A program made the translations under genes and the position numbers. 64,000 nucleotides of DNA, from positions 3,720,001 through 3,784,000 of the forward strand of contig NZ_CP047176.1 in NCBI RefSeq assembly GCF_009834225.1. The letters run 5' to 3'. Below, in pieces: positions 1 to 8,514 of this stretch (the stretch's first letter is position 1; each line of letters opens with the position of its first letter). The DNA is from Rathayibacter sp. VKM Ac-2759 (GTDB lineage: Bacteria; Actinomycetota; Actinomycetes; Actinomycetales; Microbacteriaceae). A model generated the notes under the pieces. That model saw only the letters and a list, made by a program, of their open reading frames with translations. It ran no database searches and had not been told where the DNA came from.

Positions 1-2
1 CG

Positions 3-692
3 GCTCCCCTCGCACTGCCCACCGTCTGGCGGCTCGACACCTACGCCCGCGTCCTCGAGGACGTGCCGATCGCGCAGGCCTTCGGCAACACGCTGCTGGT
101 CACCGCGGTGTCGATCGTGCTGATGCTCCTGATCGGGTCGCTCGCGGCCTTCTCGGTGATCCTCCGCCGCTCGCGCTTCGTGACGATCGTGTTCGTGATC
201 GCCTTCCTCGTCCCGGGGCAGGTGACGCTGATCCCGCTCTACCGGCTCTTCGCGCAGCTCGGCCTCGTCGACTCGCTGTGGGGGCTGATCCTGATGTACA
301 CGGCCGGATCAGTGTTCTGCTACTTCCTCATCGTCGGCTACATGCGCACCATCCCCGGCGAGATGATCGAGGCCGCCAAGCTCGACGGCGCCTCGCCGTT
401 CCAGATCTACTGGCGCATCGCGCTGCCGCTGATCCGCCCGATCCTCATCACGGTCGGCGTGTTCCAGACGATGTGGGTGTGGAACGACTTCCTCACCCCG
501 GTCGTCTTCCTCAGCTCCGAGCAGAACCAGACGCTCGTGCTGCAGGTCTACAAGGCCGTCGGCGAGTTCTCCGTCGACTGGCCGGCGTTCCTCGCCCTCT
601 CCGTCCTCGCGCTGATCCCGATGGTGATCTTCTTCGTCGCCATGCAGCGCCACATCGTCAACGGCCTCCTGGCCGGCAGCGTCAAGGGCTGA
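3..692 (+). CDS. Carbohydrate ABC transporter permease, C-terminal part (cut by window edge)
   Basis: This is the last 229 residues of an integral membrane permease of the MalG/MsmG (CUT1) type; its frame is open at the left edge of the window, so the start lies outside. Hydrophobic segments such as LLVTAVSIVLMLLIGSLAAF and IVFVIAFLVPGQVTLIPL alternate with the cytoplasmic coupling loop EMIEAAKLDGAS...RIALPLIRPIL, the EAA motif that docks on the ATPase. The C-terminus GSVKG is typical of this subfamily and recurs in the permease at 31069. The binding-protein gene follows 36 bases later, so the two form one operon. The sugar cannot be told from the sequence, and no ATPase gene is present in the window. 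Confidence 0.93.
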   Translation, partial: APLALPTVWRLDTYARVLEDVPIAQAFGNTLLVTAVSIVLMLLIGSLAAFSVILRRSRFVTIVFVIAFLVPGQVTLIPLYRLFAQLGLVDSLWGLILMYTAGSVFCYFLIVGYMRTIPGEMIEAAKLDGASPFQIYWRIALPLIRPILITVGVFQTMWVWNDFLTPVVFLSSEQNQTLVLQVYKAVGEFSVDWPAFLALSVLALIPMVIFFVAMQRHIVNGLLAGSVKG

Positions 693-728
693 CCCGTCAT
701 GCCCCCTACCCAGAAAGCGAGTCCTGCA

Positions 729-1967
729 ATGTCGCACCGCTCCCGCCTCCGCACCGCCCTCCTCGGGGGTGTCGCTCTCGCCCTCGTGCTGAGCGGCTGC
801 TCCGCCTCGGGCGGTGGTGACGGACGCACGACGCTCACGTTCATGACGTGGGACAACCCCGAGACCATGGAGCCCGTGGTCGCCGCCTTCGAGGAGGCGA
901 ACCCCGACATCCGCGTCGAGGTCTCGCACGCCCCGCCCGTGGCCGAGTACATCTCGACCCTGCAGAACCGCCTGCTCGCCGGCACGGCCGCCGACGTCTT
1001 CGTGATGGGCTCCGAGAACAAGACCAACCTGATCGACGGCGAGCTGGTGATGGACATCACCGACGAGCCCTACATGGACGTCGTCGCGCCGCTGAACAAG
1101 GAGATCCGCGGGCGGGACGGCCGCACCTACGGTCTCTCGATCTCGTCGTGGTCGACCGGCCTCGCCTACGACGCCGACCTGATCGCCTCGCTCGGCTACG
1201 ACGAGTTCCCGACCGAGTGGGACGACTTCGTGCAGCTGCTGCGCGACCTCAAGACCACCGGAGTCACCCCGTACCTCGAGCCGTGGGGCGCGCTGCCGGA
1301 CAGCATCGCCTCGAGCGTCGGCGCCGCGAACGCGCGCAACGGCGTGAGCGACCTCGACGCCTTCGACGGCGGAGGCTCGTTCGAGGAGAACTGGGCGGAG
1401 CCGCTGAGCCAGTGGGCCGCGCTGTTCGACGAGGGCCTGATCTCGAAGGACGTGGTCGGAGTGAACGCCGACCAGGTGCTCGAGGAGTTCGTCACCGGCC
1501 GTGCCGCCATGATCCCGATGGGCCCGTGGAACGTCACGAAGGTCCCCGAGCTGAACCCTGATCTCAACTGGAAGATCGCCGGCTTCCCGCAGCCCGACGG
1601 CGAGCCGTGGTTCTCGGGCAACGCCTCCCCCGGCTGGGTGATCAACGCGAAGGCCAAGGAGCCGGAGGCCGCGCAGGCGTTCCTCGGCTTCCTCGCCAGC
1701 CCCGAGGGCGTCGAGGCCTTCCAGCAGGCGACGAACTCGATGACCACGACCACCAACTACGAGCCCGTCATCGACGAGCACCTCGCGCCCAACCTCCTCG
1801 CCCTGCAGGAGGGCCGCGTCTACCTGCCGCAGGCCGCCTGGCCGCGCTACCAGGACGCGCTGAACGTCGAGATGGTGGCGCAGCTGCAGCTGATGGCGCA
1901 GGGGCAGCTGACCCCGGCCGAGGTCGGGGCGGCGCTGGACGCGAAGGTCGCGCAGCTCGGGGGCTAG
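729..1967 (+). CDS. Extracellular sugar-binding lipoprotein of ABC transporter (family 1)
   Basis: A 412-residue solute-binding protein that would capture a sugar outside the membrane and hand it to the adjacent permease. The N-terminus has a positive n-region, a hydrophobic core and a lipobox LSGC with the lipidated Cys at residue 24. The mature part begins TTLTFMTWDNPETMEPVVAAFEEANPDIRVEV, the usual opening strand of family-1 binding proteins. I chose the ATG at 729 rather than an upstream in-frame ATG at 699 because it gives a standard signal peptide. A strong hairpin follows the stop. The ligand is unknown; the downstream cupin and isomerase suggest a sugar that needs isomerisation. Confidence 0.92.
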   Translation: MSHRSRLRTALLGGVALALVLSGCSASGGGDGRTTLTFMTWDNPETMEPVVAAFEEANPDIRVEVSHAPPVAEYISTLQNRLLAGTAADVFVMGSENKTNLIDGELVMDITDEPYMDVVAPLNKEIRGRDGRTYGLSISSWSTGLAYDADLIASLGYDEFPTEWDDFVQLLRDLKTTGVTPYLEPWGALPDSIASSVGAANARNGVSDLDAFDGGGSFEENWAEPLSQWAALFDEGLISKDVVGVNADQVLEEFVTGRAAMIPMGPWNVTKVPELNPDLNWKIAGFPQPDGEPWFSGNASPGWVINAKAKEPEAAQAFLGFLASPEGVEAFQQATNSMTTTTNYEPVIDEHLAPNLLALQEGRVYLPQAAWPRYQDALNVEMVAQLQLMAQGQLTPAEVGAALDAKVAQLGG

Positions 1968-1975
1968 CCCCGCTC

Positions 1976-2003
1976 GGCGCCCGGCCCGCGTGGGCCGGGC
2001 GCC
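1976..2003 (+). terminator. Hairpin after binding-protein gene
   Basis: A perfect 12-bp inverted repeat, GGCGCCCGGCCC with a GCGT loop, starts 9 bases after the stop codon. There is no U-tract (next bases CCTATTG), as is common for GC-rich actinobacterial terminators. It may only attenuate, because the cupin gene lies a further 46 bases on. Confidence 0.7.
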
Positions 2004-2048
2004 CCTATTGCTACTGAGGGCCACGCGCCCTGATGAGAAGGAGACGAC

Positions 2049-2423
2049 ATGATCGAGAACCAGACCCGCCGCGGAGGCTTCGTGCCCCAGGGCGCCGCCA
2101 CCGTGGCCCCGCAGGAGTGGGGCCGGCTGGAGTGGATGATCGCCGGTTCGGAGGGGAACTCCGACGTCCTCACCGTCGGCAGGTGCTTCATCCAGCCCGG
2201 CCGCAACAATCCCGTGCACCACCACCCCAACTGCGACGAGGTGCTCACCGTCATCCGCGGCCGCATCCGCAACCGCGTCAACGACGACTACATCGAGATG
2301 GGCCCCGGCGACACCATCTCCATCCCCCTCGGCGCCACCCACAACGCCGTCAACATCGGCGACGAGGAGTGCGAGCTGCTCATCATCTTCGACACCGCCG
2401 AGCGCGAGGTGATCGGAGAATGA
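2049..2423 (+). CDS. Small cupin-domain protein
   Basis: A 124-residue single-domain cupin. The first metal-binding motif is visible as NNPVHHHPNCDEVLTVIRG and the second as the GPGDTISIPLGATHNAVN stretch, giving the expected His/His/Glu/His set. A strong ribosome site (GAAGGAG) lies 6 bases before the ATG. The stop overlaps the start of the next gene (ATGA), so the two are translationally coupled. Such cupins in sugar operons are often sugar isomerases, epimerases or sensor-like binding proteins; the exact role here is not determined by sequence. Confidence 0.85.
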   Translation: MIENQTRRGGFVPQGAATVAPQEWGRLEWMIAGSEGNSDVLTVGRCFIQPGRNNPVHHHPNCDEVLTVIRGRIRNRVNDDYIEMGPGDTISIPLGATHNAVNIGDEECELLIIFDTAEREVIGE

Positions 2424-3196
2424 GCGTGCAGCGACTGGCGTTTTCGAAGTATCTCGAGGCTTCGGAGGTGCCTGTCCTTCTGGGTCGTTTCCGGGAGGAG
2501 GGGTACGAGGGGCTGCAGTTGAAGGGGGCGCAGTACTCCTCTTATATCGACGACCCGTCTCGTGCCCTCGCCGAGCTGGGCGACGACCCGGGGATCTACT
2601 CGGCGCTCATCACCGGCGACTCGCTCGATGAGGCGGGGCAGGAGCGGATCGGGCGGACCATCGCGTTCGCCGCCGCTGTCGGGGCCGAGCGGATCGTGTT
2701 CTGCCACGGGCACCCGCACGAGGGGGTGGATGCTTCGATGCGGCGGTCGTTCGCCCGCACGCTGCTCGACATCGCTGCGCGGTCGCGAGAGGCGGGGGTG
2801 GCGTTCTCGCTGCACCACCACACCGATCAGCCGGTGATGGAGCTGCCGGACTTCCGCGAGTTCTTCGACGGGGTGGAGCCGGGGGTGCTCGGTCTGACCG
2901 TCGATACGGCGCACCTGGCGCGGTCGGGCGTCGAGGATCTACCGGGATTCATCGACGAGTTCGGGGCGTACGTCGACAATCTGCATCTGAAGGACTACTC
3001 GGTGCCGGTCGGGCGCGATGGGGAGTGGCGGGTTGCGGGGGACGGGGTGCTGGATTTGGCCGGGGTGCTCGATGCGCTCGATCGTGCGGACTACGCGGGG
3101 TGGATCTGTGTGGATGAGGAGAGCACGGCGTCGCTGGAAGACGGGCTGCGGGAGTCGCGCGGGTGGCTGGCGCGTCGGGAGGCGGCGAGGGTCTAG
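2420..3196 (+). CDS. Sugar phosphate isomerase/epimerase-like TIM-barrel protein
   Basis: A 258-residue protein of the xylose isomerase-like (AP endonuclease 2) TIM-barrel family. Metal-site segments expected for the family are visible: HGHPHEG, SLHHHTDQPVMEL, LTVDTAHLARSG, NLHLKDYS and CVDEES near the end. It starts inside the stop codon of the cupin gene (ATGA overlap) and probably acts with it on an imported sugar or inositol-like compound. Codon use is odd: many codons end in G or T (ggg, gcg, ctt, tct), whereas neighbouring genes prefer C-ending codons. Substrate is not assignable. Confidence 0.85.
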   Translation: MSVQRLAFSKYLEASEVPVLLGRFREEGYEGLQLKGAQYSSYIDDPSRALAELGDDPGIYSALITGDSLDEAGQERIGRTIAFAAAVGAERIVFCHGHPHEGVDASMRRSFARTLLDIAARSREAGVAFSLHHHTDQPVMELPDFREFFDGVEPGVLGLTVDTAHLARSGVEDLPGFIDEFGAYVDNLHLKDYSVPVGRDGEWRVAGDGVLDLAGVLDALDRADYAGWICVDEESTASLEDGLRESRGWLARREAARV

Positions 3197-3211
3197 GCCT
3201 GGCTCATCTGC

Positions 3212-3242
3212 CCGACATTCGCCCTCGTGCGGGGAATGTCGG
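3212..3242 (+). terminator. Hairpin between sugar operon and mcrB
   Basis: An inverted repeat with 9-bp arms (CCGACATTC and GAATGTCGG) around a 13-base GC-rich loop, 16 bases after the isomerase stop and 41 bases before the mcrB start. It probably ends the sugar operon and marks the left border of the restriction island. Confidence 0.55.
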
Positions 3243-3282
3243 CCCCGTCCGGCAGACTCGCCGAGACGACGAAGGGGACGAA

Positions 3283-5943
3283 GTGCGGTTCACGATCAGG
3301 GGCACCACGTACGAACTCACACGGGAACAGGTCGAGGTCATCCTCGCCACGACCCTGCCGGATGAGGTGAGCACCTACTTCGTGGAGGTCGAAGGCCGCC
3401 GCTATCCCGTGAAGCAGGTGCTCGCCGAGGCGACCGACCTGAACAAGCGGGACTTCGACTCCGGCCTCGCGCAGCGGGTTCTGAAGGGCCTCGGATTCGA
3501 AGTCCTCAGCACCGCTCCCGGTGCGCGGGGCCGCGTCCCCGGCTCCACTCGTTCGTTCGGCGGCGTCGAATGGGGTCTCGCCGAGTCCGAGAACGGCTAC
3601 GAGGAGGCACCGTCGGGCAAGCTGCACCTGCCCGGCTGCGCCCACGGCGTGGCCACTCCGGTCCGTATCTGGTCGCAGGCCGAGACGGCGGAGGCGTGGA
3701 GCAGCGCTCCGGACGTCGACCTGAGGGTGCTGGAACACCCGGGCTGGTGCTCCGACTGCGCCGCGATCAGGGGCAGGGTCGACCCCGGCGCCTCGGCCGA
3801 CCGCGACCAGGTGACCGCCAAGACTGGCCGCGCCGAGCGGTCCGCCATCGCCCAGGCCGCTCGCGTCGTCCTCGACACCGGGTTCAGGCGAGAGGCGTCG
3901 GTCTTCGACGGCGCGACGGTCACCTGGACCGCAGAGACAGCGGAAGCCCTCCGTCAGGCGATCGACGTGCCGGGTTCAGGGGGCGGCTTCCGTGAGCGGC
4001 TCGTCCAGCAGCTCTTGGGTCAGCCGCGAGCTGTGGTCCTCCTCGCTGCAGAGCTCTGCTATCTGCAGCGACTCCCCCTCACCAACATCCGGCCGCAGAC
4101 GAAGCTCCAGCTCCTTCAGGAGATCCTCGGTGTCCTGCCCGACCGTCCGCAGGTGCCCGAGGCGATCGTCGACGCCTTGGACACGCGGGGGGTCTTCAAC
4201 GGCGGCCAGGGTTTCAATCAGCAGATCGCCCAGCACCTGCAGTGGCTCTGCGACTTCGTCCAGCACTGGGACGGACTCGATCCGGAGGCACGCGAGGCGG
4301 CGATCGACGATCCCTGGCTGTTCCGGGATCGCACGCTCGACGTGCAACCGGACGTCGCGCCGATCCGCAGTTCGCTCCTCGCCCTGACCTGGCCGACCTC
4401 CTTCGAGCGCATCGTCTCGGTCGCGCAGAAGCGCACCATCCGAGACACCTTCGCGGCGGCGCTCCCGGCTGTGACCGACGACGTCGATCGCGATCTCCTC
4501 GCCCTGCGGGATCGCCTCGACCCGAGCGGAGACCTCGACATCGACTGGTACTCGCCGCCGTGGGACGCCGAGTGGTGGCTGCCGCAGCGGTCCCTCCAGC
4601 AGCGCGGCTGGGCTGTTCCGTCGGCCGTTCCGGGATCGCCGATGGTGCTTCCGTTGCACTTCACTGCGCCGACGGACGCCGGCCGTCAGGGCATCCGCGA
4701 GGCAGCGCTCCGCTCCTGGAGCCAGTGGTCCGTCGACGAGAACGGAGAGCGACCTCCCCTCACTGACCTTCTCGCCGAGATCGAGGCAGCAGCAGTGCTG
4801 CTCATCACCATGCGACCGGGCGATCAGGTCTTCTGCACTTCCTCGGACGGGATCCACTGGGGAGTGGTCGGTGACGTCGGCGCCCACCTGGAGCGGAACG
4901 TCGACTGGCGGTCACCGGTCTCGGCTTCTGAGGTCCCGCGTGCGGTCCTGGATGCCGTGACCGGCGATGGGCTGATCAGCGAGGTCAACTTCCTGGTCCC
5001 GGAGCCGACGCCTTCGCCGGAGCCGGTCGTCCCGAGACCACTTCGCCTCCCCCGCAGCACACCCGAGTTCGCGGATCGACTGCACTACGACTCCAGTTGG
5101 CTCGACGAGGTGCTCGGCCTTCTCGAGGAGCGTCGGCAGGCTATCTTCTTCGGCCCTCCCGGGACGGGAAAGACCTATCTCGCTCGCGCTCTCGCCGACT
5201 TCATCGCTCCGAAGGGAGCGGTGCGCATCGTGCAATTCCACCCCTCCTATTCCTACGAGGACTTCTTCGAGGGCTTCCGCCCGACGGTGGATGAGAACGG
5301 CGCGGCGAGCTTCCGCCTCGCGCCGGGACCGGTCCGACTTCTCGCCGCGGCCGCGGCAGCGAACCCGACCGTCCCGCACGTCCTGATCATCGATGAGATC
5401 AACCGCGCGAACATCGCCAAGGTCTTCGGCGAGCTCTACCTGCTCCTCGAGTACCGCGACGCGGGGGTCTCGCTGCAGTACTCGCCCGAAGAGGAGTTCC
5501 GCCTCCCCGAGAACCTCCTCGTCATCGGGACGATGAACACGGCCGACCGCTCGATCTCGCTGGTGGACGCGGCGATCAGGCGCCGGTTCTCCTTCGTCGA
5601 GCTGCACCCGGCGGAGGAACCGGTGCTGGGTCTGATCGAGCGCTGGTCGAAGGCTCAGCGCCACGAGGTCAGCCGTAGCAGTCTTCTGCGCCAGCTCAAC
5701 GAGCGGATCGGCGACCTCGACCGCGACTTCCAGATCGGCCCCTCCTATCTCATGGGCGCCTCCGCGCGCACCGACGCAGGACTCGCTCGGATCTGGGAGT
5801 ACGACATCCTCCCGCTGCTCGATGAGCACTACTACGGCCGGCTCTCCCGGGCGGAGATCCGCGCGACCTTCGGGCTCGCCGCCCTCGAACCGGGCGCTCT
5901 GGAGGAGCCGGACGACTCGGTCGACGACGCCCCGCTCGAATGA
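3283..5943 (+). CDS. mcrB: McrB-family restriction GTPase (AAA+ motor)
   Basis: An 886-residue protein whose C-terminal half is an McrB AAA+ domain. It has Walker A GPPGTGKTYLARAL near residue 624, the McrB hallmark FHPSYSYEDFFEGFRP near 652, Walker B with DEINRANIAKVFGELY near 704, and the sensor segment GTMNTADRSISLVDAAIRRR near 750. McrB reads modified DNA through its N-terminus and powers cleavage by McrC. Here residues 1-73 form a small module (TYFVEVEGRRYPVKQVLAEAT...VLKGLGFEV) and residues about 110-165 contain Cys/His pairs (LPGCAHG, HPGWCSDCAA) that could bind zinc; neither resembles the Escherichia coli McrB DNA-binding domain. I chose the GTG at 3283, preceded by GAAGGGGA; the frame also runs further upstream. 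The stop overlaps the mcrC start. Confidence 0.93.
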   Translation: MRFTIRGTTYELTREQVEVILATTLPDEVSTYFVEVEGRRYPVKQVLAEATDLNKRDFDSGLAQRVLKGLGFEVLSTAPGARGRVPGSTRSFGGVEWGLAESENGYEEAPSGKLHLPGCAHGVATPVRIWSQAETAEAWSSAPDVDLRVLEHPGWCSDCAAIRGRVDPGASADRDQVTAKTGRAERSAIAQAARVVLDTGFRREASVFDGATVTWTAETAEALRQAIDVPGSGGGFRERLVQQLLGQPRAVVLLAAELCYLQRLPLTNIRPQTKLQLLQEILGVLPDRPQVPEAIVDALDTRGVFNGGQGFNQQIAQHLQWLCDFVQHWDGLDPEAREAAIDDPWLFRDRTLDVQPDVAPIRSSLLALTWPTSFERIVSVAQKRTIRDTFAAALPAVTDDVDRDLLALRDRLDPSGDLDIDWYSPPWDAEWWLPQRSLQQRGWAVPSAVPGSPMVLPLHFTAPTDAGRQGIREAALRSWSQWSVDENGERPPLTDLLAEIEAAAVLLITMRPGDQVFCTSSDGIHWGVVGDVGAHLERNVDWRSPVSASEVPRAVLDAVTGDGLISEVNFLVPEPTPSPEPVVPRPLRLPRSTPEFADRLHYDSSWLDEVLGLLEERRQAIFFGPPGTGKTYLARALADFIAPKGAVRIVQFHPSYSYEDFFEGFRPTVDENGAASFRLAPGPVRLLAAAAAANPTVPHVLIIDEINRANIAKVFGELYLLLEYRDAGVSLQYSPEEEFRLPENLLVIGTMNTADRSISLVDAAIRRRFSFVELHPAEEPVLGLIERWSKAQRHEVSRSSLLRQLNERIGDLDRDFQIGPSYLMGASARTDAGLARIWEYDILPLLDEHYYGRLSRAEIRATFGLAALEPGALEEPDDSVDDAPLE

Positions 5944-7118
5944 CGCGCGTCGAGTTCGACGAGAACGGCGGATGGAAGGCCGCACCGTTCACCCCCGACG
6001 TCATCGACCGCACCTGCAGCAGCGGACTCCTCGAATCACGGATCACCGCATCAGGTGCAGAGCTGAAGCCGCTACTGAACCGGGTCGGATCAGTAGCGAT
6101 CGGTGACGACGAATTCGTCGTGCACCCGAAGGCGTCGTTCTCGTCCGTCCTGTTCATGCTCGGTTACGCAGCCGATCCCGGCTTCCGTCCCGAAGAGGTC
6201 TCCGGTGCCGGATCTGACATCTTCCCGGCGATCGCCGAGACGTACGCCCGTGTCGCCGAGCGGGCACTCGGTCGCGGCGTTCTGCAGGGCTACCGTCGCC
6301 TCGACGAGAGCGCGGTCACCGTACGCGGGCGCATTCGCTTCTCCGATCAGATGTCCCGTCGCGGTGGCAGGCTCCTCCCCGTCGAGCTGACCGTGGACGA
6401 CTACTCGGCCGACATCGCTGAGAACCAGATTCTTCGCGCCGCCGCGCGACTGCTGCTCACCATTCCTCGAGTGACGTCGGACGCTCGGAGGCGACTCCTG
6501 CACCTCGAATCGCGGCTGGCTGAGGCTGCTCCGCTACGCCCGGGTGCCGGCACTCCGCCATGGCAGCCCTCGCGGCTGAACCAGCGATATCAGCCCGCCC
6601 TCCGATTCGCCGAGCTGGTCCTTGCGCGCCTCACCCCCTCCACGACCGGAGGAGGCGAGTCGGTCGCGTCCTTCGTCGTCGACATGGCGGAGGCGTTCGA
6701 GGGCTTCGTCACCGCCTCGCTGAGCAAGACCTTCGCGGACGTCTCCCGCGGCGTCAGCGTCGGCCAGTTCCCCACGCATCTCGACGTCGAGCGCCGACAG
6801 CCGATCCGACCGGACTTCGTCCACCTAGTCAACGGTCAACCGATGGTCGTCATCGACGCGAAGTACAAGCTCGGGGCGCCGCGAGTCGAAGACCTCTATC
6901 AGATGCACGCGTACTGCACCGTGCTCGGACTCGACGGGGGCACGCTCGTCTACGTCTCGGACGGCGAGGCTATGAGGGAACGTGAGGCGACGGTGAGGGG
7001 GTCGGACATCGTGGTGAGAATTGTGCGGGTGGATGTCTCTGCGCCGCCCGCCGACATGCTCGGGCAACTGGCCACGATCGGTCGAGCAGCAGGGCGTCGG
7101 ACTCACGGCCCTGCGTAA
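5940..7118 (+). CDS. mcrC: McrC-family restriction endonuclease subunit
   Basis: A 392-residue McrC protein, the nuclease partner of the upstream McrB. The PD-(D/E)xK active site is visible as Asp292 in RPDFVHL followed by Asp306-Ala-Lys308 in VVIDAKYKL. The N-terminal part (VHPKASFSSVLFMLGYA, RGRIRFSDQM, DDYSADIAENQILRAAARLLL) matches the region that bridges to McrB. Its ATG overlaps the mcrB stop (ATGA), ensuring coupled translation. The pair would cut DNA carrying modified bases, probably entering phage or plasmid DNA; the exact modification recognised is unknown. The gene looks intact. Confidence 0.93.
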   Translation: MTRVEFDENGGWKAAPFTPDVIDRTCSSGLLESRITASGAELKPLLNRVGSVAIGDDEFVVHPKASFSSVLFMLGYAADPGFRPEEVSGAGSDIFPAIAETYARVAERALGRGVLQGYRRLDESAVTVRGRIRFSDQMSRRGGRLLPVELTVDDYSADIAENQILRAAARLLLTIPRVTSDARRRLLHLESRLAEAAPLRPGAGTPPWQPSRLNQRYQPALRFAELVLARLTPSTTGGGESVASFVVDMAEAFEGFVTASLSKTFADVSRGVSVGQFPTHLDVERRQPIRPDFVHLVNGQPMVVIDAKYKLGAPRVEDLYQMHAYCTVLGLDGGTLVYVSDGEAMREREATVRGSDIVVRIVRVDVSAPPADMLGQLATIGRAAGRRTHGPA

Positions 7119-7160
7119 TCGAAGACTCATCTCGACCGCGCCCCCATTCGACACGGGCAG

Positions 7161-7502
7161 TCAACTGCCAGCGCCTGGTGGCTCGGCCGGAGAGGTCGGC
7201 TGCCTACACTCTGAGCGCCTCCTGCAGCTGAGCGAGCAGCGCTGGTCGGCCGGTGTCGTCGCGACGAGCCCGCTGTCGGGTAATGCGAGCTGAGTTTCAA
7301 CAACCCTGTCCGCCTTCACCTGGTCGAGGATTACCTGTTTGTCGTCGAGGCTCGCGAAGCGGTAGGGCTGGATTCTCACGCCGCCGAGCTGGCGAGTAAC
7401 GTATTCGGCGGCGCCAGGTGCGACCGTCGCGGTTAACGAGTAGTCGGCGCAGTTCAGCTCAACCGCGATGTCAGTAAGGGCTGGGCGCAAACGCGGCAAC
7501 AT
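7161..7502 (-). CDS. Hypothetical protein, 113 residues
   Basis: I do not recognise this protein. It is a 113-residue soluble product starting MLPRLRPALTDIAVELNCADYSL, with an Arg/Ser/Pro-rich tail. The start is well supported by GGGGGAGAAGG seven or eight bases before the ATG. It begins 63 bases after the stop of the EcsC-like gene on the same strand, so the two are probably co-transcribed. It converges on mcrC with only 42 bases between stops. The last 30 residues are low in structure and may be poorly conserved. Confidence 0.5.
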   Translation of the reverse strand: MLPRLRPALTDIAVELNCADYSLTATVAPGAAEYVTRQLGGVRIQPYRFASLDDKQVILDQVKADRVVETQLALPDSGLVATTPADQRCSLSCRRRSECRQPTSPAEPPGAGS

Positions 7503-7565
7503 TGCGCCTTCTCCCCCAACGGAGAAAGAAGGTACGACTGAGCCCAGCCGCTACTTGCGAAGCCG

Positions 7566-8264
7566 TCAAGCGTCTGCCTGGTCGCTCCAGCTCGTAGGCG
7601 GATCGCCGAAGGCATAACGACTCGCGCGAATGGTCGTCTCAGCAAGGACCAAATTTGCGCCGCCACCGATCGCGGCGCCGAGACCGAACGGCACCACCTT
7701 GCCAAGCACGATAATCCCCTGCTTCGTCCCATACTTCGTCACGAAGTGTCTCCCCAGGATCTTGTTGATCTGGTTGAGCTTCGAGACGGGGACTTTCGCG
7801 ATGATATTCTTCGCCCAGTGCGGCCCTGTCCTGCCCGCGACTTTAGATATGGCCTCGGCCCCGCCGCCACCGACCACAATCCCCATCACGAGTGCGCGCC
7901 GTCGTTCGAGCTCGTCGACGCGGACGCCATGGATGCTCGCCAAGGAGAGCGCGAAAAGCGTCGTCAGCTCTAACGAGGACAGCATTTCTCCGCCCGAAAG
8001 GGCGAGAGCTGCGCCGGTTCCGATGCCGGGAACCGCCGCAGCCGCGCCGACTGCCGCCCCTGATCCTGACAATGCAGCGCGATACATCTTCTCCAGCGTG
8101 CGCACAACCTCTGCAGGGCTCGCATCTGGGTGCCTTTGGCGCGCGCGAGCAATGTTCTTCTCAATTGCCGAGGTCTGAACAAGAAGAGCCCTGTCGAATG
8201 CGTCGCGGAGGAGGTTGCGCTTCTCCTCGACTGCGTAGCCGCCGGGATTTTGAGTGTCTGGCAC
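7566..8264 (-). CDS. EcsC-like membrane-associated protein of unknown function
   Basis: A 232-residue protein with a charged helical N-terminus (residues 1-65), a Gly/Ala-rich hydrophobic stretch AALSGSGAAVGAAAAVPGIG, a second helical region, and a C-terminal hydrophobic segment VVPFGLGAAIGGGANLVLA. The pattern of glycine-rich membrane helices and the VVPFGLGAAIGGGAN block resembles the EcsC protein family, whose biochemical role is unsettled. It sits between McrBC and the hsdR relic, that is, inside the restriction island. GC content and codon use are less extreme than in housekeeping neighbours, consistent with acquisition. A defence role is a guess from location only. Confidence 0.6.
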   Translation of the reverse strand: MPDTQNPGGYAVEEKRNLLRDAFDRALLVQTSAIEKNIARARQRHPDASPAEVVRTLEKMYRAALSGSGAAVGAAAAVPGIGTGAALALSGGEMLSSLELTTLFALSLASIHGVRVDELERRRALVMGIVVGGGGAEAISKVAGRTGPHWAKNIIAKVPVSKLNQINKILGRHFVTKYGTKQGIIVLGKVVPFGLGAAIGGGANLVLAETTIRASRYAFGDPPTSWSDQADA

Positions 8265-8514
8265 GGGACTAGCCTAGCGGCGAATCGATTGTCTCGAGGC
8301 TGACGCACGCTGAGCGGCGACGGCTGCTAACACCCGCCGCCTCGACAGAGACAAAGGGCGTGGTCGCAAGCCGGAGCGCTTCAAGGGTCCGCCGCGCGCA
8401 TTTTGCTCGTGGCCACAGCAGAGCTGGGTACGCGACCCGACTGGTGGCCTTCGGTGAGGCAAGGTACGCGCGCTAGAGCTCCGAAGGCGTCGGCCACGCA
8501 GAGCGGAATGCCGA

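Noticed and set aside
309..2342. A 677-codon minus-strand frame across the permease and binding-protein genes
   Set aside because: Same antisense artefact; it spans several genuine genes and terminator hairpins.
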